This document shows, piece by piece, positions 9,572 to 17,834 of a DNA stretch of 64,000 nt. Origin of the DNA: Pseudomonadales bacterium. Lineage in GTDB: Bacteria > Pseudomonadota > Gammaproteobacteria > Pseudomonadales > UBA7239. Made by a program: the position numbers and the translations under genes. Where the stretch lies: NCBI GenBank assembly GCA_041395665.1, contig JAWLAB010000003.1, positions 345,586-409,585 on the forward strand, read 5' to 3'. Below the pieces are notes generated by a model. It was not told the origin of the DNA and searched no databases. It was given only the letters and a program-made list of their open reading frames with translations. Each line of letters opens with the position of its first letter. The stretch's first letter is position 1.

Positions 9572-10452
9572 GCGCTGGCACTGACCACAGCAGGTTGATG
9601 CGTGAGGCGCGCGAGCAAACTGGATAACTTATCGCGCATGTCTTTGCGATGCACGATCATGTCGATGGCACCGTGATCCAACAAAAATTCACTGCGCTGA
9701 AAGCCTTTTGGCAATTTTTGACGAATGGTTTGTTCGATGATGCCAGGACCGGCAAAACCTGCACGCGCACCAGGTTCCGCGATATTGAGATCACCTAACA
9801 GCGCAAGGCTCGCAGAAACACCACCGTAAACAGGGTCCGTCATCACCGAAATATACGGCACGCCTTGCTGCTTCATGCGTTCGATGACTGCGCTGGTTTT
9901 CGCCATCTGCATCAGCGAAATTAACGCCTCTTGCATACGCGCGCCGCCCGTTGCGGAAAAACAAATGAAGGGGATTTTTTCGTTCAACGCTAAAGTTGCA
10001 GCGCGGGTAAATTTTTCACCCACTGCATAGCCCATCGAGCCGCCGTGAAATGCAAATTCAAACGCAGCGACGACAACCGGCAAACCGTTCACTGTACCTT
10101 TGAAAGCAATCAACGCATCTTTTTCGCCGGTTTCTTTTTGTGCCGCACTCAAACGGTCTTTGTATTTTTTGACATCTTTGAATTTCAGACGATCAATCGG
10201 CTCCACTTCGGTTGCCAATTCTTCTCTGCCGTTTTCATCCAAAAACCAATCCAAACGCGTGCGCGCACCGATGCGCATGTGGTGATCGCATTTCGGACAA
10301 ACATCCAAAGAGCGTTCCAATTCAGGGCGATACAACACTGCTTCGCACTTGGGGCATTTTTTCCACAGACCTTCAGGAATTGCGCTGCTGCTACCTTGTG
10401 CGCGTTTCTCAGATCGAACAACGGTCGGAACCAATTTCTCAAGCCAACTCAT
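9568..10452 (-). CDS. accD: Acetyl-CoA carboxylase carboxyltransferase subunit beta
   Basis: Carries out the carboxyl transfer from biotin to acetyl-CoA to make malonyl-CoA, together with AccA. It has 294 residues. The N-terminal four-cysteine zinc ribbon is CPKCEAVLYRPELERSLDVC and the following PKC (residues about 33-55), and the crotonase-like core shows GSMGYAVGEKFTRAA, FICFSATGGARMQEALISLM and DPVYGGVSASLALLGD. It lies between trpA (51 bp upstream) and folC (4 bp overlap), the standard accD-folC pair. The malonyl-CoA it makes is the FabY substrate encoded at the left edge. Confidence 0.97.
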   Translation of the reverse strand: MSWLEKLVPTVVRSEKRAQGSSSAIPEGLWKKCPKCEAVLYRPELERSLDVCPKCDHHMRIGARTRLDWFLDENGREELATEVEPIDRLKFKDVKKYKDRLSAAQKETGEKDALIAFKGTVNGLPVVVAAFEFAFHGGSMGYAVGEKFTRAATLALNEKIPFICFSATGGARMQEALISLMQMAKTSAVIERMKQQGVPYISVMTDPVYGGVSASLALLGDLNIAEPGARAGFAGPGIIEQTIRQKLPKGFQRSEFLLDHGAIDMIVHRKDMRDKLSSLLARLTHQPAVVSASA

Positions 10453-10503
10453 GAACGCTCTCCTTGGTTACTTTATTGCTTAGTTCTTTACTAAAAATAT
10501 TTC

Positions 10504-11307
10504 TTAGATTGCACGACGAATATCAGCAATGATACTGGCAACCGCAGCGACAGATTTTTCACCTGTTTCTGCCATCGCATTCACCAACACACTGCCGACA
10601 ACCACACCATCGGTCGCTTCGGAAATTGCGCGCGCAGAAGCCGCATCTTTAATACCAAAACCCACACACAGCGGCAGCGAGGTATAACCGCGAAACTGCG
10701 TCAATTTTGCACGCACTTCATCAGTATCTAAATTGCCTGCACCGGTTACGCCTTTCAGCGACACATAGTACAAATAGCCCGTTGCCAGTTCGCAAATATG
10801 TTTTGCACGCGCATCTGTTGTAGTGGGTGCGAGCAGAAAAATATTGTCGATACCGACGCGTTTTAATTCTGCATTCAAATCGTGCGCTTCTTCCGGTGGA
10901 ATATCGACAGTCAACAAACCGTCCACGCCGGCAGCACTCGCCGCATCCGCAAACGCGGCATAACCCATGCGCTCAATCGGATTGGCATAGCCCATCAACA
11001 CAATCGGTGTTTTGTCATCGGTTTTGCGAAAATCTTTTACTAAATCCAAGACTTGATGCAGTGACATCCCGCTCGCCAGCGCGCGCTCGTGACCTTTTTG
11101 AATCACCGGACCTTCTGCCATTGGATCAGAAAATGGCACGCCGATTTCCAAAATATCTGCACCCTCTTTCACCATCGCGTGCAGCGTGGCGAGCGTGGTT
11201 GCGGCATTCGGGTCACCTGCAACGATATAAGGAATCAACGCTTTGCGTTGAGCAGTTTTCAGTTGTTGCATACATGACGCAATTCGATTCACAACAGCAC
11301 GACTCAC
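10504..11307 (-). CDS. trpA: Tryptophan synthase alpha subunit
   Basis: Cleaves indole-3-glycerol phosphate to indole and glyceraldehyde 3-phosphate and channels indole to TrpB. I chose the GTG at 11307, ten bases after the trpB stop, because it gives the usual short N-terminus and 267 residues, the normal length; an upstream ATG at 11388 would run inside trpB. Catalytic Glu is in ADILEIGVPFSDPMAEGPVI and catalytic Asp in VDGLLTVDIPPEE. The phosphate-binding end is PLCVGFGIKDA and VVGSVLVNAM. It is directly downstream of trpB and upstream of accD. Confidence 0.95.
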   Translation of the reverse strand: MSRAVVNRIASCMQQLKTAQRKALIPYIVAGDPNAATTLATLHAMVKEGADILEIGVPFSDPMAEGPVIQKGHERALASGMSLHQVLDLVKDFRKTDDKTPIVLMGYANPIERMGYAAFADAASAAGVDGLLTVDIPPEEAHDLNAELKRVGIDNIFLLAPTTTDARAKHICELATGYLYYVSLKGVTGAGNLDTDEVRAKLTQFRGYTSLPLCVGFGIKDAASARAISEATDGVVVGSVLVNAMAETGEKSVAAVASIIADIRRAI

Positions 11308-11317
11308 AACTGCGCCC

Positions 11318-12535
11318 TCAAACTTTAATGCCGTCGATGGCGGCAATGGTGTGAATATCTTTATCACCACGACCAGACAAACAGACAACGATTACATCGT
11401 CTGGCGTCATCGTAGGCGCTAATTTTTCCGCGTAGGCAACGGCGTGACTGGATTCCAACGCCGGCATGATGCCTTCGATTTGCGTCAAGCGACGAAAACC
11501 TGCCAGCGCTTCGTTGTCATTAATCGCCACATATTGCGCGCGACCAATATCTTTCAACCACGAATGCTCAGGGCCTACGCCCGGATAATCTAAACCTGCA
11601 GAAACAGAATGTGTGTCGATGATTTGACCGCTGTTATCATCTATCAAATAAGTGCGATTGCCGTGCAACACACCGGGGCGACCTGCCGATAAAGTTGCTG
11701 CGTGACGACCAGTTTCGATGCCATCACCGCCCGCTTCTACACCGTACATCGCCACACTTTCATCCGCTAAAAACGGATGAAATAAACCAATCGCGTTAGA
11801 GCCGCCGCCCACGCAAGCAACAACCGCGTTCGGTAATTTTCCCGTTTGTTCCAAACATTGACGGCGCGCTTCGCGACCGATGATGGATTGAAAATCGCGC
11901 ACCAACATTGGGTACGGATGCGGGCCTGCTGCCGTGCCGATGATGTAAAAAGTGTTATCGACATTCGTCACCCAATCGCGCATCGCTTCGTTCAACGCAT
12001 CTTTCAAAGTGCGCGAACCGGAAGTGACCGATTTCACCGTCGCGCCCAACAGCTTCATGCGGTACACATTCAGCGTTTGCCGTTTGATATCGTCCTCGCC
12101 CATGTAGACCACGCATTCCATGCCGAGACGCGCAGCTACTGTTGCTGTCGCTACGCCGTGCTGACCTGCGCCCGTTTCCGCGATGATGCGTGTTTTGCCG
12201 GAGCGTTTTGCCAACAACGCTTGACCGATGGTGTTGTTAATTTTGTGCGCGCCGGTGTGATTCAAATCTTCGCGCTTGAGAAAAATGCGCGCGCCGCCCA
12301 ACTCACGGCTCCAACGCTCGGCGAAATACAGTGGCGACGGACGACCGACATAGTGCGCCATGTCATGATCAAATTCGGCGAGGAATTCTGGATCGTTGCG
12401 CAACTGCATGTAGCTTTTTTCCAGCTCGCTCACAGCCGCCATTAAAGTCTCAGAAACAAACTGACCGCCGAACTGACCAAAATGGCCGTGCGCATCAGGA
12501 AAAGTAGAAAAATCAATATTTTGGGGGGATGTCAC
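11318..12535 (-). CDS. trpB: Tryptophan synthase beta subunit
   Basis: PLP enzyme that condenses indole with L-serine to tryptophan. With the GTG at 12535 it has 405 residues, as expected. That start has a GGAG seven bases upstream; an in-frame ATG at 12625 would overlap trpF by 77 bp and add a stretch unlike the family. The PLP lysine is in REDLNHTGAHKINNTIGQAL, the phosphate-binding loop is CVGGGSNAIG, and the catalytic Glu region is IAETGAGQHGVATAT. It starts 13 bp after the trpF stop. The trpF-trpB-trpA order is standard. Confidence 0.96.
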   Translation of the reverse strand: MTSPQNIDFSTFPDAHGHFGQFGGQFVSETLMAAVSELEKSYMQLRNDPEFLAEFDHDMAHYVGRPSPLYFAERWSRELGGARIFLKREDLNHTGAHKINNTIGQALLAKRSGKTRIIAETGAGQHGVATATVAARLGMECVVYMGEDDIKRQTLNVYRMKLLGATVKSVTSGSRTLKDALNEAMRDWVTNVDNTFYIIGTAAGPHPYPMLVRDFQSIIGREARRQCLEQTGKLPNAVVACVGGGSNAIGLFHPFLADESVAMYGVEAGGDGIETGRHAATLSAGRPGVLHGNRTYLIDDNSGQIIDTHSVSAGLDYPGVGPEHSWLKDIGRAQYVAINDNEALAGFRRLTQIEGIMPALESSHAVAYAEKLAPTMTPDDVIVVCLSGRGDKDIHTIAAIDGIKV

Positions 12536-12548
12536 AACAAGGCTCCGA

Positions 12549-13201
12549 TTACCGCACCGCTGCATGTGCGGCGCGTACAAAGGCGGCCATTCTAGCGGAA
12601 TCCTTGCGCCCAGGGGCAGTTTCAACGCCGCTGCTCACATCCACCGCGTAAGGTTTTACCTGTGCAACGGCTACGCCCACATTCTCTGGTGACAAGCCGC
12701 CCGCCAAAATTAACGGCAGTTGCAGATTGGCAGGAATGCGCTCCCAGCCGAAGGTTTCACCCGTGCCGCCCGCTGCTGCAGGGCTATAGCTGTCCAACAA
12801 CAAACCCAGCGCGCCCGCTGCCGCGTATTCGCGATCGGCAGTCAGCACATCCACGCCATCTGCCATGCGTATCGCTTTGATAAACGGGCGGTTAAATGAT
12901 GCGCAAAACGCTGGCGTTTCCTGACCGTGAAATTGCAATAGCTGCAAAGGCACGGCTTGCAGTACCGCTTCAATTTCTTCGCGCGCTGCATCCACAAACA
13001 AACCCACGGTGGTGACGAATGGCCCACCGCACGCGCAATGTCTGCCGCTTGCGCCACCGTCACGCAGCGCGAACTGTTGGCGTAAAACACCAAGCCGATG
13101 GCATTTGCACCGGCGACTGTGGCGGCTTGTGCGTCATCAATAGAAGTGATGCCGCAGATTTTTACTCGTGCAGTAGAAATAGAAGTTGATGAAGCAAGCA
13201 C
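12549..13201 (-). pseudogene. trpF: Phosphoribosylanthranilate isomerase, one-base frameshift
   Basis: TrpF would isomerize phosphoribosylanthranilate to CdRP in tryptophan synthesis. Two frames are needed. Residues 1-60 (from about 13201) contain the active-site stretch VKICGITSIDDAQAA, then the frame fails after DIARAVG. From about 13019 another frame carries GLFVDAAREEIEAVLQ, LLDSYSP and LILAGGLSPENV to a normal C-terminus at 12549. The truncated second copy at 16.1 kb has one extra C at the matching place (four Cs against three at 13023-13025) and reads straight through as VGPFVTTVGLFVDAA. The lesion is therefore a single-base deletion in a short homopolymer. With it repaired the gene has 217 residues, normal length. 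It is either a sequencing error or an auxotrophic mutation. Confidence 0.88.
12982..13004. repeat. 23-bp perfect direct repeat in trpF, proximal copy
   Basis: Identical to 16095-16117. It is the last perfectly shared stretch before homology between the full trpF and the truncated trpF copy ends, so it marks one boundary of the roughly 3.1 kb segment that holds the FG-GAP gene. It could be the crossover core of the event that created the duplication. Confidence 0.8.
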
Positions 13202-13230
13202 AGCACCATTCTCATTAAATTATTTGTAGA

Positions 13231-15975
13231 TCACAACGCCGTGGCGTTGAGTACCAACACGCTACCGGCGTCTTTCTGCGGCCTCAGTCTGCCATTGAGC
13301 ATCACGCTGACATCCACACCTGGGATGCCAATCACCAGATCCGCTTTGCCGTCCCCACTAATATCACCCGCCGCAACGGATGTGCCGTACACATCACCAC
13401 TCACCTTGCCGTAACGAGTAGTACCCAGCTGCACGAATGGCTCTGCGCCACCCGCCCAAACAGCCACGCTACCTGCACCAGCCACAGGGCGCGGGAAGGC
13501 TCTGGGGTTAGCGGCTTTCGGGGCGCTGGCAACGATGTCTGCCGTGCCGTCACCGTCAACATCCGCCAAGGCGACGGCAGAGCCGAAGGCTGAACGCACT
13601 TCTCTGCCAAGCGTATTGCCGCCGCGGGTGTAGGTAGCGCTGTGGCTGCCGTACAGCACCACGAAGCCGCCTACATCTTTGAGCCTTCTGTTAGTGGGAT
13701 GGTCAAGCTTCGGTACGCCCACCACGATGTCGTGAGTGCCGTCGCCATCAATATCACCACCGGATGCCAGTGCGCTGCCAAAGTTGTCAACGGCCGCTTG
13801 GCCGTACTGTTTGTAGAGCGGCGTTGGGTTGCCTGCGCTGTATACCGTTACGCTGCCCGCTGCTGTCAGTTTTTTACCGTTGCTGAGGGCGCTTTCGCTC
13901 GGCGCACCGACGGCAATATCTAAAATGCCATTGCCATCAAAGTCGCCCAGTGCAATAGCAGAACCGGCGTGCGCACTGGCTGCTGTGCCGTAATACGGTG
14001 TACCGATCACGGACAGGTCTGCGCCAGAGTACACGGTCACGCGCCCCACTTTCTTCAGCGACGGGGCGTTGACATGCGTGGCCGACGGTTCGCCGACCAC
14101 AATATCAGCAAGGCCATCGCCATCGACATCACCCAGCGCTACCGCTGAACCAAACAGCGTTCTGGCGGTCGTGCCGTAAATGTCCTGCGCCATTGGTACG
14201 CAGCTTGGGGTATTGCAGCCATAGATGATGGTGACTTTACCCATCATTTTGGCGCCAGCACCGTTGGCGGCTAATGGCGCGCCGACGACCACATCCATCG
14301 TGCCGTCACCGTCGATATCGGCGTTGCCCGCTATGGCTGTACCCACGCCCTCTCTTGTCGCGGCTCCAACCAGCGTTGCCAACGGTGTGCCAGTTGCACC
14401 GGAGATCACCTGCACGCGACCGGCGTCACGCAATGCGCGGATGGCTGTAGGCACTACATCGTAACCAGGGGTGGCAATGGCGTAGTCACCATAACCGTCA
14501 CCATCAAAGTCACCCACATAGGCTACCGTTGAACCCAGCATGTCTGCTCGCACAGCACCGTGGAAAGTACCCAGCTCGGCGGCATGGTTGATCGGCGTAT
14601 CGCAAGCATCACCGATACCATCCCCATCCGTATCGGTTTGGGTTGGATTGGGTACCGTTGGGCAATTGTCGGCATCATCAAAAACACCGTCGGCATCTGT
14701 GTCGGCTTGGCTTTCGTAGCGCACCAAAGTAAAACCTTCGTTGCTACCGGTAGTGCCATACCCTGCCGCAACGAGTTTTCCATCCGTTTGCTGAATGATT
14801 GAGAATGCTTGCGCACTAGAACCCACGGCTGTGGTAACAATACCACCAGCACCAAAACCACTATCCAGTGAACCATCCGTGTTATAGAGCGCCAAGGCGA
14901 AGCTGTCGACACCGGCGTTTGTACTGTATCCCGCAGCCGCCAACTTGCCATTTGCCTGCTGAATCACTGAATAGATGTAATCGTGACCTGCCCCTACGGC
15001 AGAGGTTACCTTGCCGCCAGTGCCGAAACTGCTATCCAGTGAACCATCCGTGTTGTAGCGCACCAAAGCAAAATCATTGTTACTACCGCTGTAACTATAT
15101 CCGGCCGCCACTAACTTACCATCTGCCTGCTGGATCACTGAAAAAGGATAATCCTGACTTGTTCCTACCGCTGTGAGAACCACACCACCCACACCAAAAC
15201 TGGTGTCTAGCGTGCCATCCGTGTTGTAGCGCACCAAGCCAAAGTCGTAATTGCTGCCGTTATGGACATAACCCGTTGCTACCAGCTTGCCATCTGTCTG
15301 CTGGATGACAGATAAAATAAAGGCGTAAGTTCCTCCTACTGCCGTAAAAACTTTACCTCCAGTGCCAAAACCGCTGTCCAACGAACCATCCGTGTTATAT
15401 CGCGCTAAAGCAAAGCGGTAGCTACTCCCAACGCGAGCATATCCCGCTACTACCAACTTGCCATCTGTTTGTTGAATCACAGAATAAGATGAGTCATCAC
15501 TTGAACTCATTGCCGTGGTAACAATGCCTCCCGTACCAAAGCTGCTATCGAGTGAACCATCTTCGTTGTAGCGCGCTAAGGCGAAGTTGTAGCTGGTACC
15601 GCCGTTGTAGCTATATCCAGCTAACACCAGTTTATTATCCGTTTGCTGAGCCATCGAAAAAGCGGCATCGTTGCTGGAGCCAATAGCGGTATTCACTTTG
15701 CCTCCCACTCCAAAACCACTATCCAACGAGCCATCTGTGTTGTAACGAGCCAAGGCAAAATCGTAGTTACTGCCGTTGTAACTGTACCCTCCAGCTACCA
15801 GCTTTGCATCTGATCGCTGAACTACCGTACGAGCGCCATCGTACCCACCGCCCACTAGCGTAGTGACACCACCGCCCACACCAAAATTAGTATCTAGATC
15901 GCCAGGAGCAGCCTGAAGGGATGCTGCACAGAATAAAAAAACAGCAGCTGTTAAAAGGCGCTGAACATCTCGCAT
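13231..15975 (-). CDS. Secreted delta-60 repeat / FG-GAP beta-propeller protein
   Basis: 914 residues. Residues 1-22 are a signal peptide (hydrophobic LLTAAVFLFCAASLQA then AP). Residues 23-405 hold seven delta-60 units of about 50 residues, each with DGSLDSGFGxGGKV and later QQTDGKLVxAGY. Residues about 415-450 are a calcium-binding type-3 thrombospondin stretch (DTDADGVFDDADNCP, DTDGDGIGDACD). The rest has seven FG-GAP/integrin-alpha units, each with a DxDGDGxxD calcium loop followed by VGAP or similar, enough for one seven-bladed propeller. No sortase, autotransporter or PEP-CTERM tail is seen, so it is probably released or held at the surface. It lies 29 bp upstream of trpF and interrupts the trp region. 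Partners are unknown. Confidence 0.85.
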   Translation of the reverse strand: MRDVQRLLTAAVFLFCAASLQAAPGDLDTNFGVGGGVTTLVGGGYDGARTVVQRSDAKLVAGGYSYNGSNYDFALARYNTDGSLDSGFGVGGKVNTAIGSSNDAAFSMAQQTDNKLVLAGYSYNGGTSYNFALARYNEDGSLDSSFGTGGIVTTAMSSSDDSSYSVIQQTDGKLVVAGYARVGSSYRFALARYNTDGSLDSGFGTGGKVFTAVGGTYAFILSVIQQTDGKLVATGYVHNGSNYDFGLVRYNTDGTLDTSFGVGGVVLTAVGTSQDYPFSVIQQADGKLVAAGYSYSGSNNDFALVRYNTDGSLDSSFGTGGKVTSAVGAGHDYIYSVIQQANGKLAAAGYSTNAGVDSFALALYNTDGSLDSGFGAGGIVTTAVGSSAQAFSIIQQTDGKLVAAGYGTTGSNEGFTLVRYESQADTDADGVFDDADNCPTVPNPTQTDTDGDGIGDACDTPINHAAELGTFHGAVRADMLGSTVAYVGDFDGDGYGDYAIATPGYDVVPTAIRALRDAGRVQVISGATGTPLATLVGAATREGVGTAIAGNADIDGDGTMDVVVGAPLAANGAGAKMMGKVTIIYGCNTPSCVPMAQDIYGTTARTLFGSAVALGDVDGDGLADIVVGEPSATHVNAPSLKKVGRVTVYSGADLSVIGTPYYGTAASAHAGSAIALGDFDGNGILDIAVGAPSESALSNGKKLTAAGSVTVYSAGNPTPLYKQYGQAAVDNFGSALASGGDIDGDGTHDIVVGVPKLDHPTNRRLKDVGGFVVLYGSHSATYTRGGNTLGREVRSAFGSAVALADVDGDGTADIVASAPKAANPRAFPRPVAGAGSVAVWAGGAEPFVQLGTTRYGKVSGDVYGTSVAAGDISGDGKADLVIGIPGVDVSVMLNGRLRPQKDAGSVLVLNATAL

Positions 15976-16040
15976 AGCACTAACCTCTATTAGTAAATTA
16001 CCGAGTTAGGTTGAGTACGAGAGTAGCACCGTTTGCCATA

Positions 16041-16068
16041 AATAAAAAAGCCCGCACGCGGCGGGCTT
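16041..16068 (-). terminator. Rho-independent terminator after truncated trpF copy
   Basis: A seven-base stem AGCCCGC/GCGGGCT (16049-16055 with 16061-16067) with a five-base loop, followed on the minus strand by six U (A run at 16044-16049). It would stop transcripts coming through the truncated trpF copy before the FG-GAP gene. The same stem recurs at 17.8 kb. Confidence 0.85.
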
Positions 16069-16087
16069 CTCCACAGCGAAGAAAGCA

Positions 16088-16303
16088 TCAACCACGCGCT
16101 GCATCCACAAACAAACCGACCGTGGTGACGAATGGCCCCACCGCACGCGCGATGTCAGCTGCTTGCGCCACCGTCACACAGCGCGAACTCTTGGCATAAA
16201 ACACCAAGCCGATGGCATCCACACCGGCGGCTGCGGCGGCTTGTGCATCATCAATAGAAGTGATGCCACAGATTTTTGTCTTCGTTGTTTGCAAATAAGG
16301 CAC
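16088..16303 (-). pseudogene. Truncated trpF 5' fragment (partial duplicate)
   Basis: 71 codons. It reads TKTKICGITSIDDAQAA through GLFVDAARG and then a stop, so it covers only the first third of TrpF, which is not functional alone. It matches the 5' part of the trpF at 12.5-13.2 kb with about 15 mismatches and one indel over about 180 bp (hand count), so the copies are not a recent identical duplication. Homology ends at the KICGIT codons on one side and at the 23-bp repeat on the other. It precedes a terminator and the FG-GAP gene, and upstream lies the 95 bp region before the broken membrane gene. It may be the original trpF start, displaced by an incoming segment that brought its own trpF 5' end. 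Confidence 0.85.
16095..16117. repeat. 23-bp perfect direct repeat in trpF fragment, distal copy
   Basis: Second copy of the repeat at 12982-13004, in the same orientation. Together they enclose 13005-16094, that is the 5' third of the full-length trpF, the FG-GAP gene and its upstream terminator. Confidence 0.8.
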
Positions 16304-16397
16304 GCGCTCAGTTTCCTTCTATCTATACAATGATGGAGCTCTGACCCCGACTCCGGCCAATATCATATAAAAAGCATTTTTAACGAACAATTGGATT

Positions 16398-17728
16398 ATG
16401 CGATCGTTTCATTCTGTCCGTTTTTTTAGCTCTGCTGCCTGTTTGCTCACTTTAATGTTGCTGTTTTTTTCGGCCTGACCATGATCGGCAGCTCAGGTAC
16501 GCCAGACATGTATTTTCACTGGCTAAAATGGATTTATACCACTCAGCAACAAGGGCCTTTTGCAGGCTATGCATCAATTGTTGGCGACAACTACCCTCCG
16601 TTGTCTGCTGTGTTGCTTTGGGCTGGCGATCAGGCTCTAAAAAACTGGGGGTTTCACGGCAGCATAGTAGTAAAGCTTACACTGACAGGGTTTCTGCTTC
16701 TTTCGTCAATTATTTACTGCTACTGGAGCAGAGACTTGCGACTGACAACAATCTTCCTCGCTGGCAATTTTATCGCAGTAGTCGGTCTTGCTTATCTGGA
16801 TATTCTCGTAGCACCTTTCATACTAGCGGCGTGCTTCTGTCTATACAGACAACAATTCACTTGGTTTTTATTGTTTTACTCGATGGCTATATTCATAAAA
16901 TGGCAACCTCTGATTATGGCCCCGTTCGTCATGGTTGCGTGTTGACAACATATTCATGTACACCACTACCATTGGCAAAAAATTACTGCCGTACTGTTGC
17001 CACCTGTTCTGGTTGTGGGAACTATAGTGTGGCTATTTGGTTATAAGGAATTGATCACCTCATTGCGGCTAGCTTTGAATACAAATGACTTTAGTGCAAA
17101 TGCTATGAACATCAACGGGTTCGTCAACGAAATTATCGATATTCATGCTTGGCGTGCAGCAATGGATTCGTTACAACACAATGGAGATGAACAAGCTGCG
17201 CTCATGACCTACACAGAAGTGAAAAAAATGCTGTATATATCCTCCGGCGGCCTGTCAACGCTGCGCTATATATTGTCGAAGCTATTTTTTTGGGGCAGCT
17301 TCTTCTATCTGCTCTGGCGCCATATACGATTACCTGCCGATGCTAAAAGATTACTCTTCTACTCTACTGCGGCATATGTCTTCTACTTTATCTTCAACAC
17401 AGGTGTCCATGAAAATCACTTGCATATGGCTCTATTACTCGCATCGGTATTAGTGGTGTTTGATCGTCAGTTTTTTTCGCTTTTAGCTTGGTTGGTAGCG
17501 CTCTACAACCTGAATATAATTTATTTCTACGGCATTACAGGTTCTTGGCCTGAGAACTTCATTGCCACAACAGATGATCCTCTGACAAGACCGCTGATTC
17601 TACTGGATTTACTAGTAATTACTGCGCTACTGCTACAGGTTTTTCGCCACATACAACGCGATCACCTGTTGATCCAACATGAAGTAAATATGAAAAAAAC
17701 TTATCACAATCTCAGTTTTACTGAATAA
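16398..17728 (+). pseudogene. Broken polytopic membrane protein (glycosyltransferase-like)
   Basis: Reads as one membrane protein of about 440 residues with two lesions. The N-terminal helix (MRSFHSVRFFSSAACLLTLM) begins at ATG 16398 and runs out of frame at a T7 run (16464-16470); one extra T would join it to FGLTMIGSSGTPDMYFHW. The frame then runs to an in-frame TGA at 16943-16945, after which the same frame continues with HWQKITAVLLPPVLVVGTIV to 17728. Helices are plentiful and the loop TPDMYFHW has an Asp after helix 1, as in GT-C glycosyltransferases. GNYPPLSA-like patterns (DNYPPLSAVLLWAGDQ) also fit. The downstream reading frame could start at 16997 but would lack the active-site loop. 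Probably a decaying gene. Confidence 0.7.
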
Positions 17729-17787
17729 TGTTTGCTCAACACTCCTAGTCGTGTTTTGGATATTTAACTTTTCAAATCACCGGTTCA

Positions 17788-17813
17788 CAAAAAAGCCCGC
17801 ACACAGCGGGCTT
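17788..17813 (-). terminator. Rho-independent terminator after acyl-CoA dehydrogenase
   Basis: Stem AGCCCGC/GCGGGCT (17794-17800 with 17806-17812), loop ACACA, and a U run on the minus strand from the A run at 17789-17794. It lies 22 bp past the stop of the minus-strand dehydrogenase gene and also separates it from the convergent broken membrane gene. Confidence 0.85.
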
Positions 17814-17834
17814 ATTCTTTGCGACAAAGAAAAA

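Noticed and set aside
14700..15900. CRISPR-like array
   Set aside because: The regular repeats are about 150 bp, coding and imperfect: they are the delta-60 units of the secreted protein.
16464..16470. T7 run as a programmed -1 frameshift site
   Set aside because: The gene also has an in-frame stop, and no stimulatory structure is evident; a base loss is simpler.
16943..16945. TGA as a selenocysteine codon
   Set aside because: No SECIS-like hairpin is apparent just downstream, the family has no selenoprotein known to me, and the gene has another lesion.
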